Source: Clostridium kluyveri DSM 555
GTDB lineage: Bacteria > Bacillota > Clostridia > Clostridiales > Clostridiaceae
Assembly: GCF_000016505.1 (NCBI RefSeq)
Contig: NC_009706.1
Span: 806,001-870,000 of the forward strand
Reading direction: 5' to 3'
DNA length: 64,000 bases
The notes beneath the pieces were generated by a model that had not been told where the DNA came from, ran no database searches, and worked only from the letters and a program-made list of their open reading frames with translations. Below are positions 32,911 through 41,167 of the stretch, piece by piece. The translations under genes and the position numbers were made by a program. Positions within the stretch are counted from its first letter, which is position 1, and the number at the start of each line of letters is the position of its first letter.

Positions 32911-32949
32911 AACTTGATGTAGAGAGATTTCTTCATCAAGTTTTTTTTG
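32911..32949 (+). terminator. rRNA operon terminator
   Basis: AACTTGATG / CATCAAGTT stem followed by eight T, about 85 bases after the 23S end. Confidence 0.85.
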
Positions 32950-33031
32950 TTTATCCGAATGATATTATTCTTATTAAGAATTACTTAATAAACTTCTTTT
33001 TATTGTTCTTTTATTTACATTTAAAACATGT

Positions 33032-33068
33032 TATACTAAAGTTGAATAGATTGTTTACATATTAACAA
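33032..33068 (+). promoter_or_regulatory. Rex-type operator overlapping the hydrogenase promoter
   Basis: TTGTTTACATATTAACAA at 33051-33068 matches the Rex consensus TTGTTAA-N4-TTAACAA with one mismatch. It lies just downstream of a -10-like TATACT (33032-33037); the -35 box is poor. Rex is a repressor that leaves DNA when NADH is high, so the operon would be on under reducing conditions. The start codon is about 300 bases further on. Confidence 0.6.
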
Positions 33069-33104
33069 TCTATATAGACATAGGATGTATGTTTTATTTG
33101 AATA

Positions 33105-33120
33105 CGTGAAAATTTTCACA
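33105..33120. promoter_or_regulatory. CRP/FNR-family operator-like palindrome
   Basis: GTGAAAATTTTCAC is a perfect 14-base palindrome. With its flanks it reads CGTGA-N6-TCACA, one mismatch from the CRP/FNR consensus. It sits in the hydrogenase leader. The remainder of 33121-33369 is AT-rich; an uninterpreted GC-richer patch is at 33225-33300. Confidence 0.45.
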
Positions 33121-33369
33121 TAGTAAAAGGCATATATTAGGAGGCATAATAAATATAATTTTCATATATACTATATAAAAATTATATTTATTGTTAATAT
33201 TTTAGTTTTGTTGAGTTAATGGTTGTTACAAGGTAATGAAGTCGTTTACAAAAAGGCGCTGATAATTTTAAGTACATAGGTTGAAGTCTCATGGACAACT
33301 GATTAAATGTATGAATGAGAGTATTAAATGGGATTATTTGAATTGATAAATTTATAGAGGTGAAAAATT

Positions 33370-34332
33370 ATGGGCAATAAAAAGAAAATTTATGTATGTT
33401 GTGGAACAGGGTGTATAGCTAAAAATAGTATGTCAATTTTTGAAGAATTCAGAGATAAAATACACGAGATGGAAATTGATGCAGAAGTATCAGCTAAGTT
33501 GACATCCAGCGTATGTAGTGGAATATGTGATAAGGGCCCTGTAGTTAAAATTTATCCGAATATAACTTATTATGGGGTTAAAATTAAAGATGTTGAAGAA
33601 ATAATTCAAAGGACAGTGGTGAATGATGAAATTGTTAGTAGATTGATAAAAACTACTCCTTCTATGAAGGAGAAGTTAAAAGATTATCATGAAAGTGGAT
33701 TTTATAAAAGACAGTATAAAGTAGCTCTAAAAAATGTGGATGATATAGATCCTACTACCATAGATCAATATATTGAAAAAGGTGGATATGAAGCTTTAAA
33801 GGAAGTACTACTTGAAATGAAACCGGAAATTATTATAGGTGATAGAAATTGCATGGTGGATGTTGTTAAAGATTACTTGAATTTTTTAAGTAAAGAATTT
33901 TGCGGGAAATGTATACCCTGTAGAGAGGGAGTAAAGAGAATGCTGGAGATGGCTACTGATATCTGTGAAGGTAATGCAAAGGAAAGAGATATAGAAAATA
34001 TGCTTCAGATGTCTTATGTTATCAGTCAAGCTTCTTTATGCAATCTTGGTAAGCGGGCACAGAATCCAATAATGATTGCTATTAGATACTTTAGAGATGA
34101 ATTTGAGGAACATTTGAAAAATAAGCGATGTAGACAAGGAGTTTGTAAAAATCTCACTACCTTTTATATAGATAAAGATAAGTGCATGGGATGTAACTTA
34201 TGTAAGAAGAATTGCGACAGTAATTGTATTACAGGGGAATTTAAAAAACCTCATGAAATAGATGAGAGTAAATGCATAAGATGTGGCAATTGTATAGATA
34301 TATGTAGATTTGATGCTATTAAGATTTTATAA
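33370..34332 (+). CDS. NuoF/HydB-like hydrogenase subunit lacking the FMN/NADH domain
   Basis: 320 residues; full HydB/NuoF-type subunits of trimeric hydrogenases are near 600. The N-terminus is a thioredoxin-like 2Fe-2S domain (CCGTGC...CSGIC, residues 10-60). It enters the NuoF region (IDQYIEKGGYEALKEVLLEM) and jumps straight to the end of it (RNCMVDVVKDYLNFLSKEF), then the 4Fe-4S motif CGKCIPCREG and two ferredoxin-type 4Fe-4S motifs at the C-terminus (CMGCNLCKKNC, CIRCGNCIDIC). The whole glycine-rich flavin/NADH-binding part is gone. It can carry electrons but should not oxidise NADH. First gene of the hydrogenase operon. Confidence 0.85.
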   Translation: MGNKKKIYVCCGTGCIAKNSMSIFEEFRDKIHEMEIDAEVSAKLTSSVCSGICDKGPVVKIYPNITYYGVKIKDVEEIIQRTVVNDEIVSRLIKTTPSMKEKLKDYHESGFYKRQYKVALKNVDDIDPTTIDQYIEKGGYEALKEVLLEMKPEIIIGDRNCMVDVVKDYLNFLSKEFCGKCIPCREGVKRMLEMATDICEGNAKERDIENMLQMSYVISQASLCNLGKRAQNPIMIAIRYFRDEFEEHLKNKRCRQGVCKNLTTFYIDKDKCMGCNLCKKNCDSNCITGEFKKPHEIDESKCIRCGNCIDICRFDAIKIL

Positions 34333-34347
34333 AGAGGTGAGTTTATA

Positions 34348-35109
34348 ATGAAAATTGTGATAAATGGTGAAAATTATGAAACCCAAAAAGGAGATACCAT
34401 ATTAAAAGTAGCTAGAAGAAATAATATATATATACCTACACTATGTCATAGTGATGCATTGCCTGGTTTGGCTACCTGTAGATTTTGTATAGTAGAGGTT
34501 ATAGATGGAGAAGAATCTAAAGTGGCGGCTTCTTGTATATCTCCTGCGAATCCGGGAAATAGGGAAATAGAAGTCATAACTGATTCAGATAAGATAAAAA
34601 GGATGAGGAAAGTCATAGCTATGCTGCTTCAGGCTAGATGTCCCAATAATAAAGAAGTAGAAAAATTTGCAAAAGCTTTTGGAGTAGAGAAAAGAAAAGT
34701 AAATAGATTTAAATTAGAAAAAGGAGAAGATTGTGCTTTATGTGGACTTTGTGTAAAGGCCTGTAAGGCAGTGGGGGTGGGAGTACTTTCTTTAGTCAAC
34801 AAGGGTATATATAAGAAATTGGATACTTCTGATAAATCCACACAAAAATGTATAGGGTGTGGTTCCTGTGCTAATGTATGTCCCACTAATGCCATAGACA
34901 TTATAGATAAAGATGGCAAAAGAGAAATATGGGGCAATAAATTTAAAATGGTGAAATGTGATTGCTGTGGAGAATACTTTGCTACGGAAGAGCATGTTAA
35001 ATATGCTTATGATAAGTTAGGAATAGAACAACCGGAAAGATTTTACTGCAGCAGGTGTAAACGGGAACAAGCAGTTCAGGGTATGAACCATGTATTGGGA
35101 AGTATTTAA
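34348..35109 (+). CDS. NuoG-type 2Fe-2S/4Fe-4S electron-transfer subunit
   Basis: 253 residues. N-terminal plant-type 2Fe-2S domain with cysteines in PTLCHS, ATCRFC and AASC. Then two 4Fe-4S sites (CALCGLCVKAC and CIGCGSCANVCP), and a C-terminal zinc-like CDCCGEYF...CSRCK. This is the N-terminal electron wire found in NuoG and in HydA of multimeric hydrogenases, here as a free protein. It lies 15 bases after the NuoF-like gene and should bridge it to the hydrogenase. Confidence 0.83.
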   Translation: MKIVINGENYETQKGDTILKVARRNNIYIPTLCHSDALPGLATCRFCIVEVIDGEESKVAASCISPANPGNREIEVITDSDKIKRMRKVIAMLLQARCPNNKEVEKFAKAFGVEKRKVNRFKLEKGEDCALCGLCVKACKAVGVGVLSLVNKGIYKKLDTSDKSTQKCIGCGSCANVCPTNAIDIIDKDGKREIWGNKFKMVKCDCCGEYFATEEHVKYAYDKLGIEQPERFYCSRCKREQAVQGMNHVLGSI

Positions 35110-35144
35110 AGTTATGTATTAGAATAGGAAAGGTGGTAAGTTAA

Positions 35145-35681
35145 ATGGAAGAGCATGCAAATTCTTTTGTAATGGCAAATTCAAATAAATGCATAGGATG
35201 TAGAGCCTGTGAAATTGCCTGTGCTGCAAGGCATAGAAAAAATAATTCTGGAGGTACTGTTGGAACTATGAATAATGAAGTGGTACCTAGATTATTTCTT
35301 GTCAAAAAAGAGAGTATGGCAATGCCCATACAATGTAGACATTGTACAGAAGCTTTTTGTGTAAATGTTTGTCCTGTGAAAGCTATAGTTGAAAATCATG
35401 GGTCAATATTTGTTCAGGAGGATAAGTGTATAGGATGCAAAAATTGTATGCTGGTATGCGCAGTAGGAGCTGTGAATTTGTTACCAAGAATTGAAAGTCA
35501 GGTGAGTAAAGGTAGGATCAAACCTAAAGCTAGTGCCGTAGCATATAAATGTGATTTATGTATAGAAGAAGGTGGAAAACCTGCCTGTATCGAAGAATGT
35601 TCACAGGGAGCTTTGAAATTAGTAAAATGTGAAGAAAATAAACACTATAGTGGAGAGCTTAATACTAAGAAAACATTATAA
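35145..35681 (+). CDS. HycB/CooF-like four-cluster ferredoxin subunit
   Basis: 178 residues with four 4Fe-4S motifs: CIGCRACEIAC, CRHCTEAFCVNVCP, CIGCKNCMLVC, and a final group (CDLC...CIEEC). Relatives (HycB, CooF, HydN) pass electrons between oxidoreductases. It is in the hydrogenase operon, 35 bases after the NuoG-like gene, and is probably another electron-transfer link. No NADH or flavin site is encoded anywhere in these four genes. Confidence 0.85.
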   Translation: MEEHANSFVMANSNKCIGCRACEIACAARHRKNNSGGTVGTMNNEVVPRLFLVKKESMAMPIQCRHCTEAFCVNVCPVKAIVENHGSIFVQEDKCIGCKNCMLVCAVGAVNLLPRIESQVSKGRIKPKASAVAYKCDLCIEEGGKPACIEECSQGALKLVKCEENKHYSGELNTKKTL

Positions 35682-35725
35682 TTAATTAAATGAAATAAAA
35701 TTTTATTAAGAAAGGAATGTTAGAT

Positions 35726-37117
35726 ATGTGGACTAATACCCCCATGATAAATATAGATAGGGAATTATGTACAGGTTGTAGACGATGTGCCGATGTATGT
35801 CCAGTAGATGCTATAGGAGGCAACAAAGGTGAACCACAGGCAATAGATATGGAAAAATGTATTATGTGCGGCCAATGTATTCAAATTTGTAAAGGATATT
35901 ATTCTATATATGATGATGTTGCTACACCTGTGAGTAAAAAATTGTTTGATAGGGGATTATTAGATAATGTAGATGAACCACTTTTTGCGGCATATAGTAC
36001 AAGCAGGATTAAAAATGTTAAGGAAATACTTAGAAATACAGACGTATTTAAAATCGTGCAGTGTGCTCCTGCTGTAAGAGTTGCCATAGGAGAAGAGTTT
36101 GGACTGCCTTTTGGAACTTTAAGTGAGGGAAAAATGGCAGTTGTACTTAGAAAAATTGGATTTGATAGGGTATATGATACAAATTTTGGGGCAGATCTTA
36201 CTATAATGGAAGAAGGTAGTGAACTATTAGATAGGATAACAAAAGGGGGAACCTTACCTATGTTTACTTCTTGTTGTCCAGCATGGGTGAAATACATGGA
36301 ACAAACTTATCCAGAACTTTTGCCTCATCTTTCCAGTTGTAAATCTCCTCAGCAGATGGCTGGTGCCATTTTTAAAAGTTATGGAGCTGAAATAAATAAA
36401 GTGAATCCAGCTAAGATATATAACGTAGCTGTTATGCCCTGTACCTGTAAAGAATTTGAGAGTGAAAGAGAAGAAATGAGCTGTAATGAATATAGGAGTG
36501 TGGATATAGTTATAACTACGAGAGAATTAGCACACTTAATAAAGGATGCGGATATTGACTTTAATACTCTTTCCGATGATAAATTTGATGATGTGCTGGG
36601 GATGTATACTGGAGCGGGAACTATATTTGGTTCTACTGGAGGTGTAATGGAAGCAGCCCTTAGAACAGGATATGAATTATATACTAAGAAATCTATTCCT
36701 AAAATAGAACTTACTGATATCAGAGGAGGACAAGGATTTAGAACTGCAGAAGTGGAATTAGGAGATTTTAAATTGAAGGTAGGGATAGTATCAGGTTTAA
36801 AGCATGTAAAAAAAGTATTGGATATGATAAAAAAGGGAAAATGTGATATGCATTTTATAGAGGTAATGACGTGTCCAGAAGGCTGTGTCAGTGGAGGAGG
36901 ACAACCCAAAATTATATTTGAATCAGATAAGAATATAGCCTATGATGCTAGAAAAAGGGGACTTTACAATCATGATTCCAGTCTTCCTTATAGAAAGTCT
37001 CATGAGAACCCAGGTATACAAAAATTATATAGTGAATTTTTAGGAGAACCTTTAGGATATAAATCTCATGAACTGCTGCACACAAAATATAAATCAAGAA
37101 AGAATATTACTTTATAA
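35726..37117 (+). CDS. [FeFe]-hydrogenase catalytic subunit
   Basis: 463 residues from ATG 35726, nine bases after AAAGGA; an ATG at 35717 overlaps the ribosome site. N-terminal two-cluster ferredoxin domain (CTGCRRCADVCP, CIMCGQCIQIC) and the H-cluster domain with its three signatures: L1 TSCCPAW, L2 MPCTCKEFE and L3 MTCPEGCVSGGG. The proton-relay cysteine of L1 is present. It reduces protons or oxidises H2 in the cytoplasm. Long N-terminal domains seen in HydA of trimeric enzymes are carried instead by the separate small subunits upstream. Last gene of the operon; the BMC locus starts 560 bases on. Confidence 0.95.
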   Translation: MWTNTPMINIDRELCTGCRRCADVCPVDAIGGNKGEPQAIDMEKCIMCGQCIQICKGYYSIYDDVATPVSKKLFDRGLLDNVDEPLFAAYSTSRIKNVKEILRNTDVFKIVQCAPAVRVAIGEEFGLPFGTLSEGKMAVVLRKIGFDRVYDTNFGADLTIMEEGSELLDRITKGGTLPMFTSCCPAWVKYMEQTYPELLPHLSSCKSPQQMAGAIFKSYGAEINKVNPAKIYNVAVMPCTCKEFESEREEMSCNEYRSVDIVITTRELAHLIKDADIDFNTLSDDKFDDVLGMYTGAGTIFGSTGGVMEAALRTGYELYTKKSIPKIELTDIRGGQGFRTAEVELGDFKLKVGIVSGLKHVKKVLDMIKKGKCDMHFIEVMTCPEGCVSGGGQPKIIFESDKNIAYDARKRGLYNHDSSLPYRKSHENPGIQKLYSEFLGEPLGYKSHELLHTKYKSRKNITL

Positions 37118-37676
37118 TATATATAAATTCATAATTTATAATATTTAGGATTTAAATTAATAAAAAATTAACATAAAAAAAAAGATAAGTAAATACAAAT
37201 GGGTTAAGCATAGTCAATATAAAAATAGGAATAATCTGATCTATAATTGTTCTTATATCATGTATATTGTAATTGATTTTTTAATTTTTAAGCAAATGTG
37301 GAAAAGTTTTTTTCATTTGTCAATGATATTAGTAAATAATCTATGAAAATTTAATGATTTTATTTATAAAATGATGTATAATTCTATTTATCAGATACAA
37401 TCTTTACTTTACTTTATGTTGTTGCTGTTGTATTATTGAAATTATTTATGTATTTTCCAGAATTTCTTCATTGGTATATTGAAATTTATCAATATTATGT
37501 TAGTATATGAAGATGTAAAGAAAGTACATAAATATATATAAAAAATACAATTTTAAATAGTTAATATAGGTATTAAACTAAACAATATTTTGCAAGATAA
37601 GTATATAAAAATGATATACAATAGGAAATGTAAAAATATTAATAAAAATAATTTTAAATTTCATGGAGGTGTTCTT
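37118..37676 (+). other. 560-base intergenic region between hydrogenase and BMC genes
   Basis: Very AT-rich, no ORF of note and no clear intrinsic terminator. I see no Rex-like site. It probably contains the BMC promoter (a weak candidate is TTGCAA near 37590), but readthrough from the hydrogenase operon cannot be excluded. Confidence 0.4.
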
Positions 37677-37955
37677 ATGGGACAAGAAGCATTAGGTATG
37701 ATTGAAACAAAAGGATTGGTTGGAGCTATTGAGGCAGCTGATTCAATGGTAAAGGCAGCAAATGTTCAATTAATAGGAAAAGAACAAATAGGTTCAGGAC
37801 TTGTAACCGTTATGGTAAGAGGAGACGTAGGTGCAGTAAAAGCTGCTACAGATGCAGGGGCTGCTTCAGCTAAGAGAGTAGGAGAACTTGTATCAGTACA
37901 CGTTATTCCAAGACCTCATACAGATGTTGAAAAGATATTACCTAAAATTGGTTAA
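37677..37955 (+). CDS. BMC-H shell protein (PduA/EutM type)
   Basis: 92 residues from ATG 37677 behind GGAGGTG; an upstream in-frame ATG at 37590 adds a non-homologous AT-coded stretch. Single BMC domain ([20 protein letters not shown]...[17 protein letters not shown]...HVIPRPH). These hexamers tile the flat faces of bacterial microcompartments and have a small central pore. First shell gene of the locus. Confidence 0.95.
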   Translation: MGQEALGMIETKGLVGAIEAADSMVKAANVQLIGKEQIGSGLVTVMVRGDVGAVKAATDAGAASAKRVGELVSVHVIPRPHTDVEKILPKIG

Positions 37956-38422
37956 TAGTATCAAATCTGATTGTTAATGAAAGCAGTTATGTTAAGTGAT
38001 GATTTAATCGAAAAGGTTTTAAATCAGTGTAACAAAAGTATAATTTGAAAAATTTTGACCTATAAAATTTTAGTAATACATTAGGAAATTGGATCTAGTT
38101 TAATAAGGGCTCCGTTAATAACAGTTGAATTTGCAGAAAAAGCTGTAGGTGTTAAATATGAAAATTACAGAGGTTAAAACTGGACATTAAGGTTATTAAT
38201 CATTAAGTAACTGCTAAAGATGTATCTGATGAAAAAGGGCAGTAGAAGAACCACTTGAACAAGAATTAAAAGTATAGTGATTGAGTGGTATTTTAAGTGC
38301 TGTTATGCAGTCAGTAATTGCCGCCCAAGAAGTAAGAGACAGAGGTAGTTGCCTTAAAATTATTGGGACAAAGTTCTGTTTCTGCTACTAACTTTTATAT
38401 CTAAAGAGGGTGGTGTAAATTA
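37956..38422 (+). other. noncoding stretch, possible gene remnant
   Basis: 467 bases with no open frame. Short stretches read like protein (for example LIRAPLITVEFAEKAVGVKYEN near 38100 and GILSAVMQSVIAAQEVRDRG near 38290) but are broken by stops and frame changes. This suggests a decayed gene. I could not match it to PduB or another Pdu protein. The position between pduA and pduC is where PduB is found in complete operons. Confidence 0.4.
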
Positions 38423-40087
38423 GTGAGAAGATCTGAAAGATTTGAGATATTAGAACAAAGGTCAATTCATAAGGATGGCTTTGTGGAAGAATGGCCGGAA
38501 ATAGGACTTGCAGCCATAGAAAGTCCTAATAATCCTATTCCAAGTGTTAAAGTGGAAGATGGAAAAATAATTGAGATGGATGGAAAGAGCAGAGAAGAGT
38601 TTGATTTTATAGATATCTTTCTTGCAGAACATTCAATCAATGTAAGAAATACAGAAAAAGCCATGGCAATGGATTCACTGGATATTGCTAGAATGTTGGT
38701 GGATATAAATATTTCCAGGGATGAAATTATGAATATAGCCAATTCACTTACAGCGGCAAAATTGGTAGAAATAATTAGTAACTTAAATGTAGTAGAAATG
38801 ATGATGGCTCTTCAGAAGATGAAGGCCAGAAGGACACCTGCAAACCAAGCATGTGTGACTAATTTGCGGGATAATCCTGTTCAAATTGCGGCAGATTCAG
38901 CGGAAGGAGCCCTTAGGGGTTTTGCAGAAATGGAAACAAGGGCAGGAATGTTAAGATATACCCTTTTCAATGCAATTTCAATTTTAATAGGTTCTCAGAC
39001 AGGAAGGCCTGGGGTATTAACACAATGCTTACTGGGAGATGCTACAGAAATTAAATTGAGTATGCTTGGTTTTGCTTCTTATGTGGAAACTATATCTGTA
39101 TATGGTACAGAAAGTGCATTTGTAGAGGGTGATGATACTCCCTGGTCTGATTCTTTTTTAGCTTCAGCATATACTTCGAGGGGATTTAAAATGAGGTTTT
39201 CTTCAAGCATTGGTTCTGAAGTTCAAATGGGATATTCAGAGGGAAAATCAATGCTTTATTTAGAAGCAAGATGTATAATGATGGCTAAAGGTACAGGGGT
39301 TCAAGGATTGCAAAATGGATTAGTAAATGGTGTAGGCATTTCAGCAGCAGTACCAGAAGGTATGAGGGCAATCTTAGGAAGAAGCCTTATAATTGAAATG
39401 CTTGGACTAGAAGTTGTATCAGGTAATGAGCAAGTTTTGACAAATTCTGAAATTAGAAAAACTTCAAAAGCTATGTTGCAATTTCTGCCTGGAGTTGATT
39501 TTGTATCTCCGGGGTATAATTCTACTCCAAGTTACGATAATATGTTTACACATTCCAATTGGAATGCAGAAGATTATGATGACTGGTTAATTTTACAAAG
39601 AGATTTAAGAATTGATGGGGGTCTTAAGCCTGTTAAAGAAGAAAAAGTTATAGCAGTTAGGAATAAGGCTGCTAGAGCAATTCAGGCTTTATTTAAGGAA
39701 TTAGGATTGCCATCTATAACTGATGAAGAAGTGGAAGCTGCAACTTATGCCCATGGCAGTAGAGATATGCCAGCTAGAAATGTAGAAGAAGATTTAAAGT
39801 CAATTGAAAAATTATTGAATAAGGGCATTACAGTTTTAGATATAGTTAAGGGACTTTACAGCGGAGGCTTTGCTGATGTTGCTGAAAATATACTTAATAT
39901 GTTTAAGCAGAGATTAATAGGGGATTATTTGCACCAGTCTTCAATATTTGATGAGCAGTATAATGTTATAAGTGCAATAAATGATAGAAACGATTATATG
40001 GGCCCTGGAACTGGTTATAGGGTGGAAGCAAAAAAATGGGATGAATTGAAGAATGTAAACTTTGCTTTAGAACCCCATAAGATTTAA
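38423..40087 (+). CDS. pduC: B12-dependent diol/glycerol dehydratase large subunit (PduC-like)
   Basis: 554 residues, the usual length. Typical blocks: RSERFEILEQRSIHKDGFVEEWPEIGL at the N-terminus, PANQACVTNLRDNPVQIAADSAEGALRGF, and SYDNMFTHSNWNAEDYDDW. The large subunit holds the TIM barrel where adenosylcobalamin makes the radical that turns 1,2-propanediol into propionaldehyde (or glycerol into 3-hydroxypropionaldehyde). GTG start at 38423 behind AGAGGGTGG. The medium subunit gene, normally next, is missing. Confidence 0.93.
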   Translation: MRRSERFEILEQRSIHKDGFVEEWPEIGLAAIESPNNPIPSVKVEDGKIIEMDGKSREEFDFIDIFLAEHSINVRNTEKAMAMDSLDIARMLVDINISRDEIMNIANSLTAAKLVEIISNLNVVEMMMALQKMKARRTPANQACVTNLRDNPVQIAADSAEGALRGFAEMETRAGMLRYTLFNAISILIGSQTGRPGVLTQCLLGDATEIKLSMLGFASYVETISVYGTESAFVEGDDTPWSDSFLASAYTSRGFKMRFSSSIGSEVQMGYSEGKSMLYLEARCIMMAKGTGVQGLQNGLVNGVGISAAVPEGMRAILGRSLIIEMLGLEVVSGNEQVLTNSEIRKTSKAMLQFLPGVDFVSPGYNSTPSYDNMFTHSNWNAEDYDDWLILQRDLRIDGGLKPVKEEKVIAVRNKAARAIQALFKELGLPSITDEEVEAATYAHGSRDMPARNVEEDLKSIEKLLNKGITVLDIVKGLYSGGFADVAENILNMFKQRLIGDYLHQSSIFDEQYNVISAINDRNDYMGPGTGYRVEAKKWDELKNVNFALEPHKI

Positions 40088-40189
40088 AAACATTAATTAT
40101 TTATCTTAAATTTTACAGGTAACCATTGATTATGTAAAAATTTTCAGATTTAAAAACATTATGAGTAAATTTTGAATAGGGGTGAAGCC

Positions 40190-40720
40190 ATGAGTAGTAA
40201 TGATTTAATAGAACAAATAGTTAAAGAAGTTTTGAAAAGTATGGAATCTATTCAAAATGATGAACAGAAATATGAGTCTGAAGAAATTCATGGCAGTGGA
40301 AGAGCTTGTGAAATTGTAAGTAAAAAAGATTATCCTTTAGGTAAGAAGAGACCAGAGCTTATAAAGACAAGTACAGGTAAATCTATAGATGATATAAGTT
40401 TAGAAAATGTGTTAAGTGGAAAAATAACTTTAGATGATGTTAAGATAAATAAGAAAACACTTTTATATCAAGCTCAAATAGCAGAATCTGTGGGTAATAT
40501 TCAACTTGCAGCAAATTTTAGAAGAGCAGCTGAACTCACTGTAGTTCCAGATGCTAGGGTATTGGAGATTTATAATGCCTTGAAACCTCATAAATCTACA
40601 AAACAGCAATTAATTGAAATAGCAGAAGAACTTGAAAGTAAGTATAAGGCTAAATTAAATGCTGAGCTTGTTAGGGAAGCAGCTGAGTCATATGAAAAAA
40701 GAAATATGATAAAAGTGTAG
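40190..40720 (+). CDS. pduE: diol dehydratase small subunit (PduE-like)
   Basis: 176 residues from ATG 40190 (GGGGTGAAG site). The N-terminus (MSSNDLIEQIVKEVLKSME) is an amphipathic helix of the kind that targets cargo into microcompartments. The family core is clear (KDYPLGKKRPELIKTSTGKSIDDISLENVLSGK; AANFRRAAELTVVPDARVLEIYNALKPHKST). It should bind the large subunit. Only 102 bases separate it from pduC, so PduD is absent, not merely unannotated. Confidence 0.92.
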   Translation: MSSNDLIEQIVKEVLKSMESIQNDEQKYESEEIHGSGRACEIVSKKDYPLGKKRPELIKTSTGKSIDDISLENVLSGKITLDDVKINKKTLLYQAQIAESVGNIQLAANFRRAAELTVVPDARVLEIYNALKPHKSTKQQLIEIAEELESKYKAKLNAELVREAAESYEKRNMIKV

Positions 40721-41167
40721 ATTTAAAGAGTAGTGTTTAAGTTTTAAACATTGGATATACTGAGATAAGTTGTAGTATGATACCAATTTAGAGATGCAGC
40801 TTTTGGTTATAATAAAACGAATAAGTTTGCCTGTAGTAAAGCTTTGGAGAAATCTATAATGGAGACAGAGCCGGTGCAATTAAAAACGATAGGAGCAGTA
40901 CTTCATCGCTATAAACTTAAAGAAAATCACCCTCTTATTAATAAAGGACTCTAAATATTTATGAAAGAATAAAGTAGATGTAGAATAATTGGGTGTAACG
41001 CTTCAAGATTCTATAAAGTTATACCTTTGAGATCAATTTATAGTGCAAGTAATGAGAAATTAGAACAACAGACAAAATAGTTCTGTAGTCATTTCTATTT
41101 TTAAGAAGTATAATTATTCTCTAAAATTTATGCATTAACTCCATAATGTAGCAAGGGGGGGATTTTG
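40721..41167 (+). other. noncoding stretch where reactivase genes would be expected
   Basis: 447 bases with no open frame longer than about 60 codons. One frame reads ALEKSIMETEPVQLK then GAVLHRYKLKENHPLINKGL near 40840-40950 before a stop, and may be a gene remnant. I cannot assign it. PduG/PduH (reactivase) would normally follow pduE. Confidence 0.35.

Noticed and set aside
32979-33000. AAGAATTACTT text like the end of the dispersed repeat
   Set aside because: Here it is part of a local hairpin (TTATTAAG-AATTA-CTTAATAA) with TTAAT in place of TTGAT and none of the upstream blocks.
33191-33208. Second Rex-like site (TTGTTAATATTTTAG...)
   Set aside because: Only the left half matches; the right half has three of seven bases.
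32827-33369. 5S rRNA or tRNA genes after 23S
   Set aside because: I looked for the conserved 5S core and tRNA features and found none on either strand.
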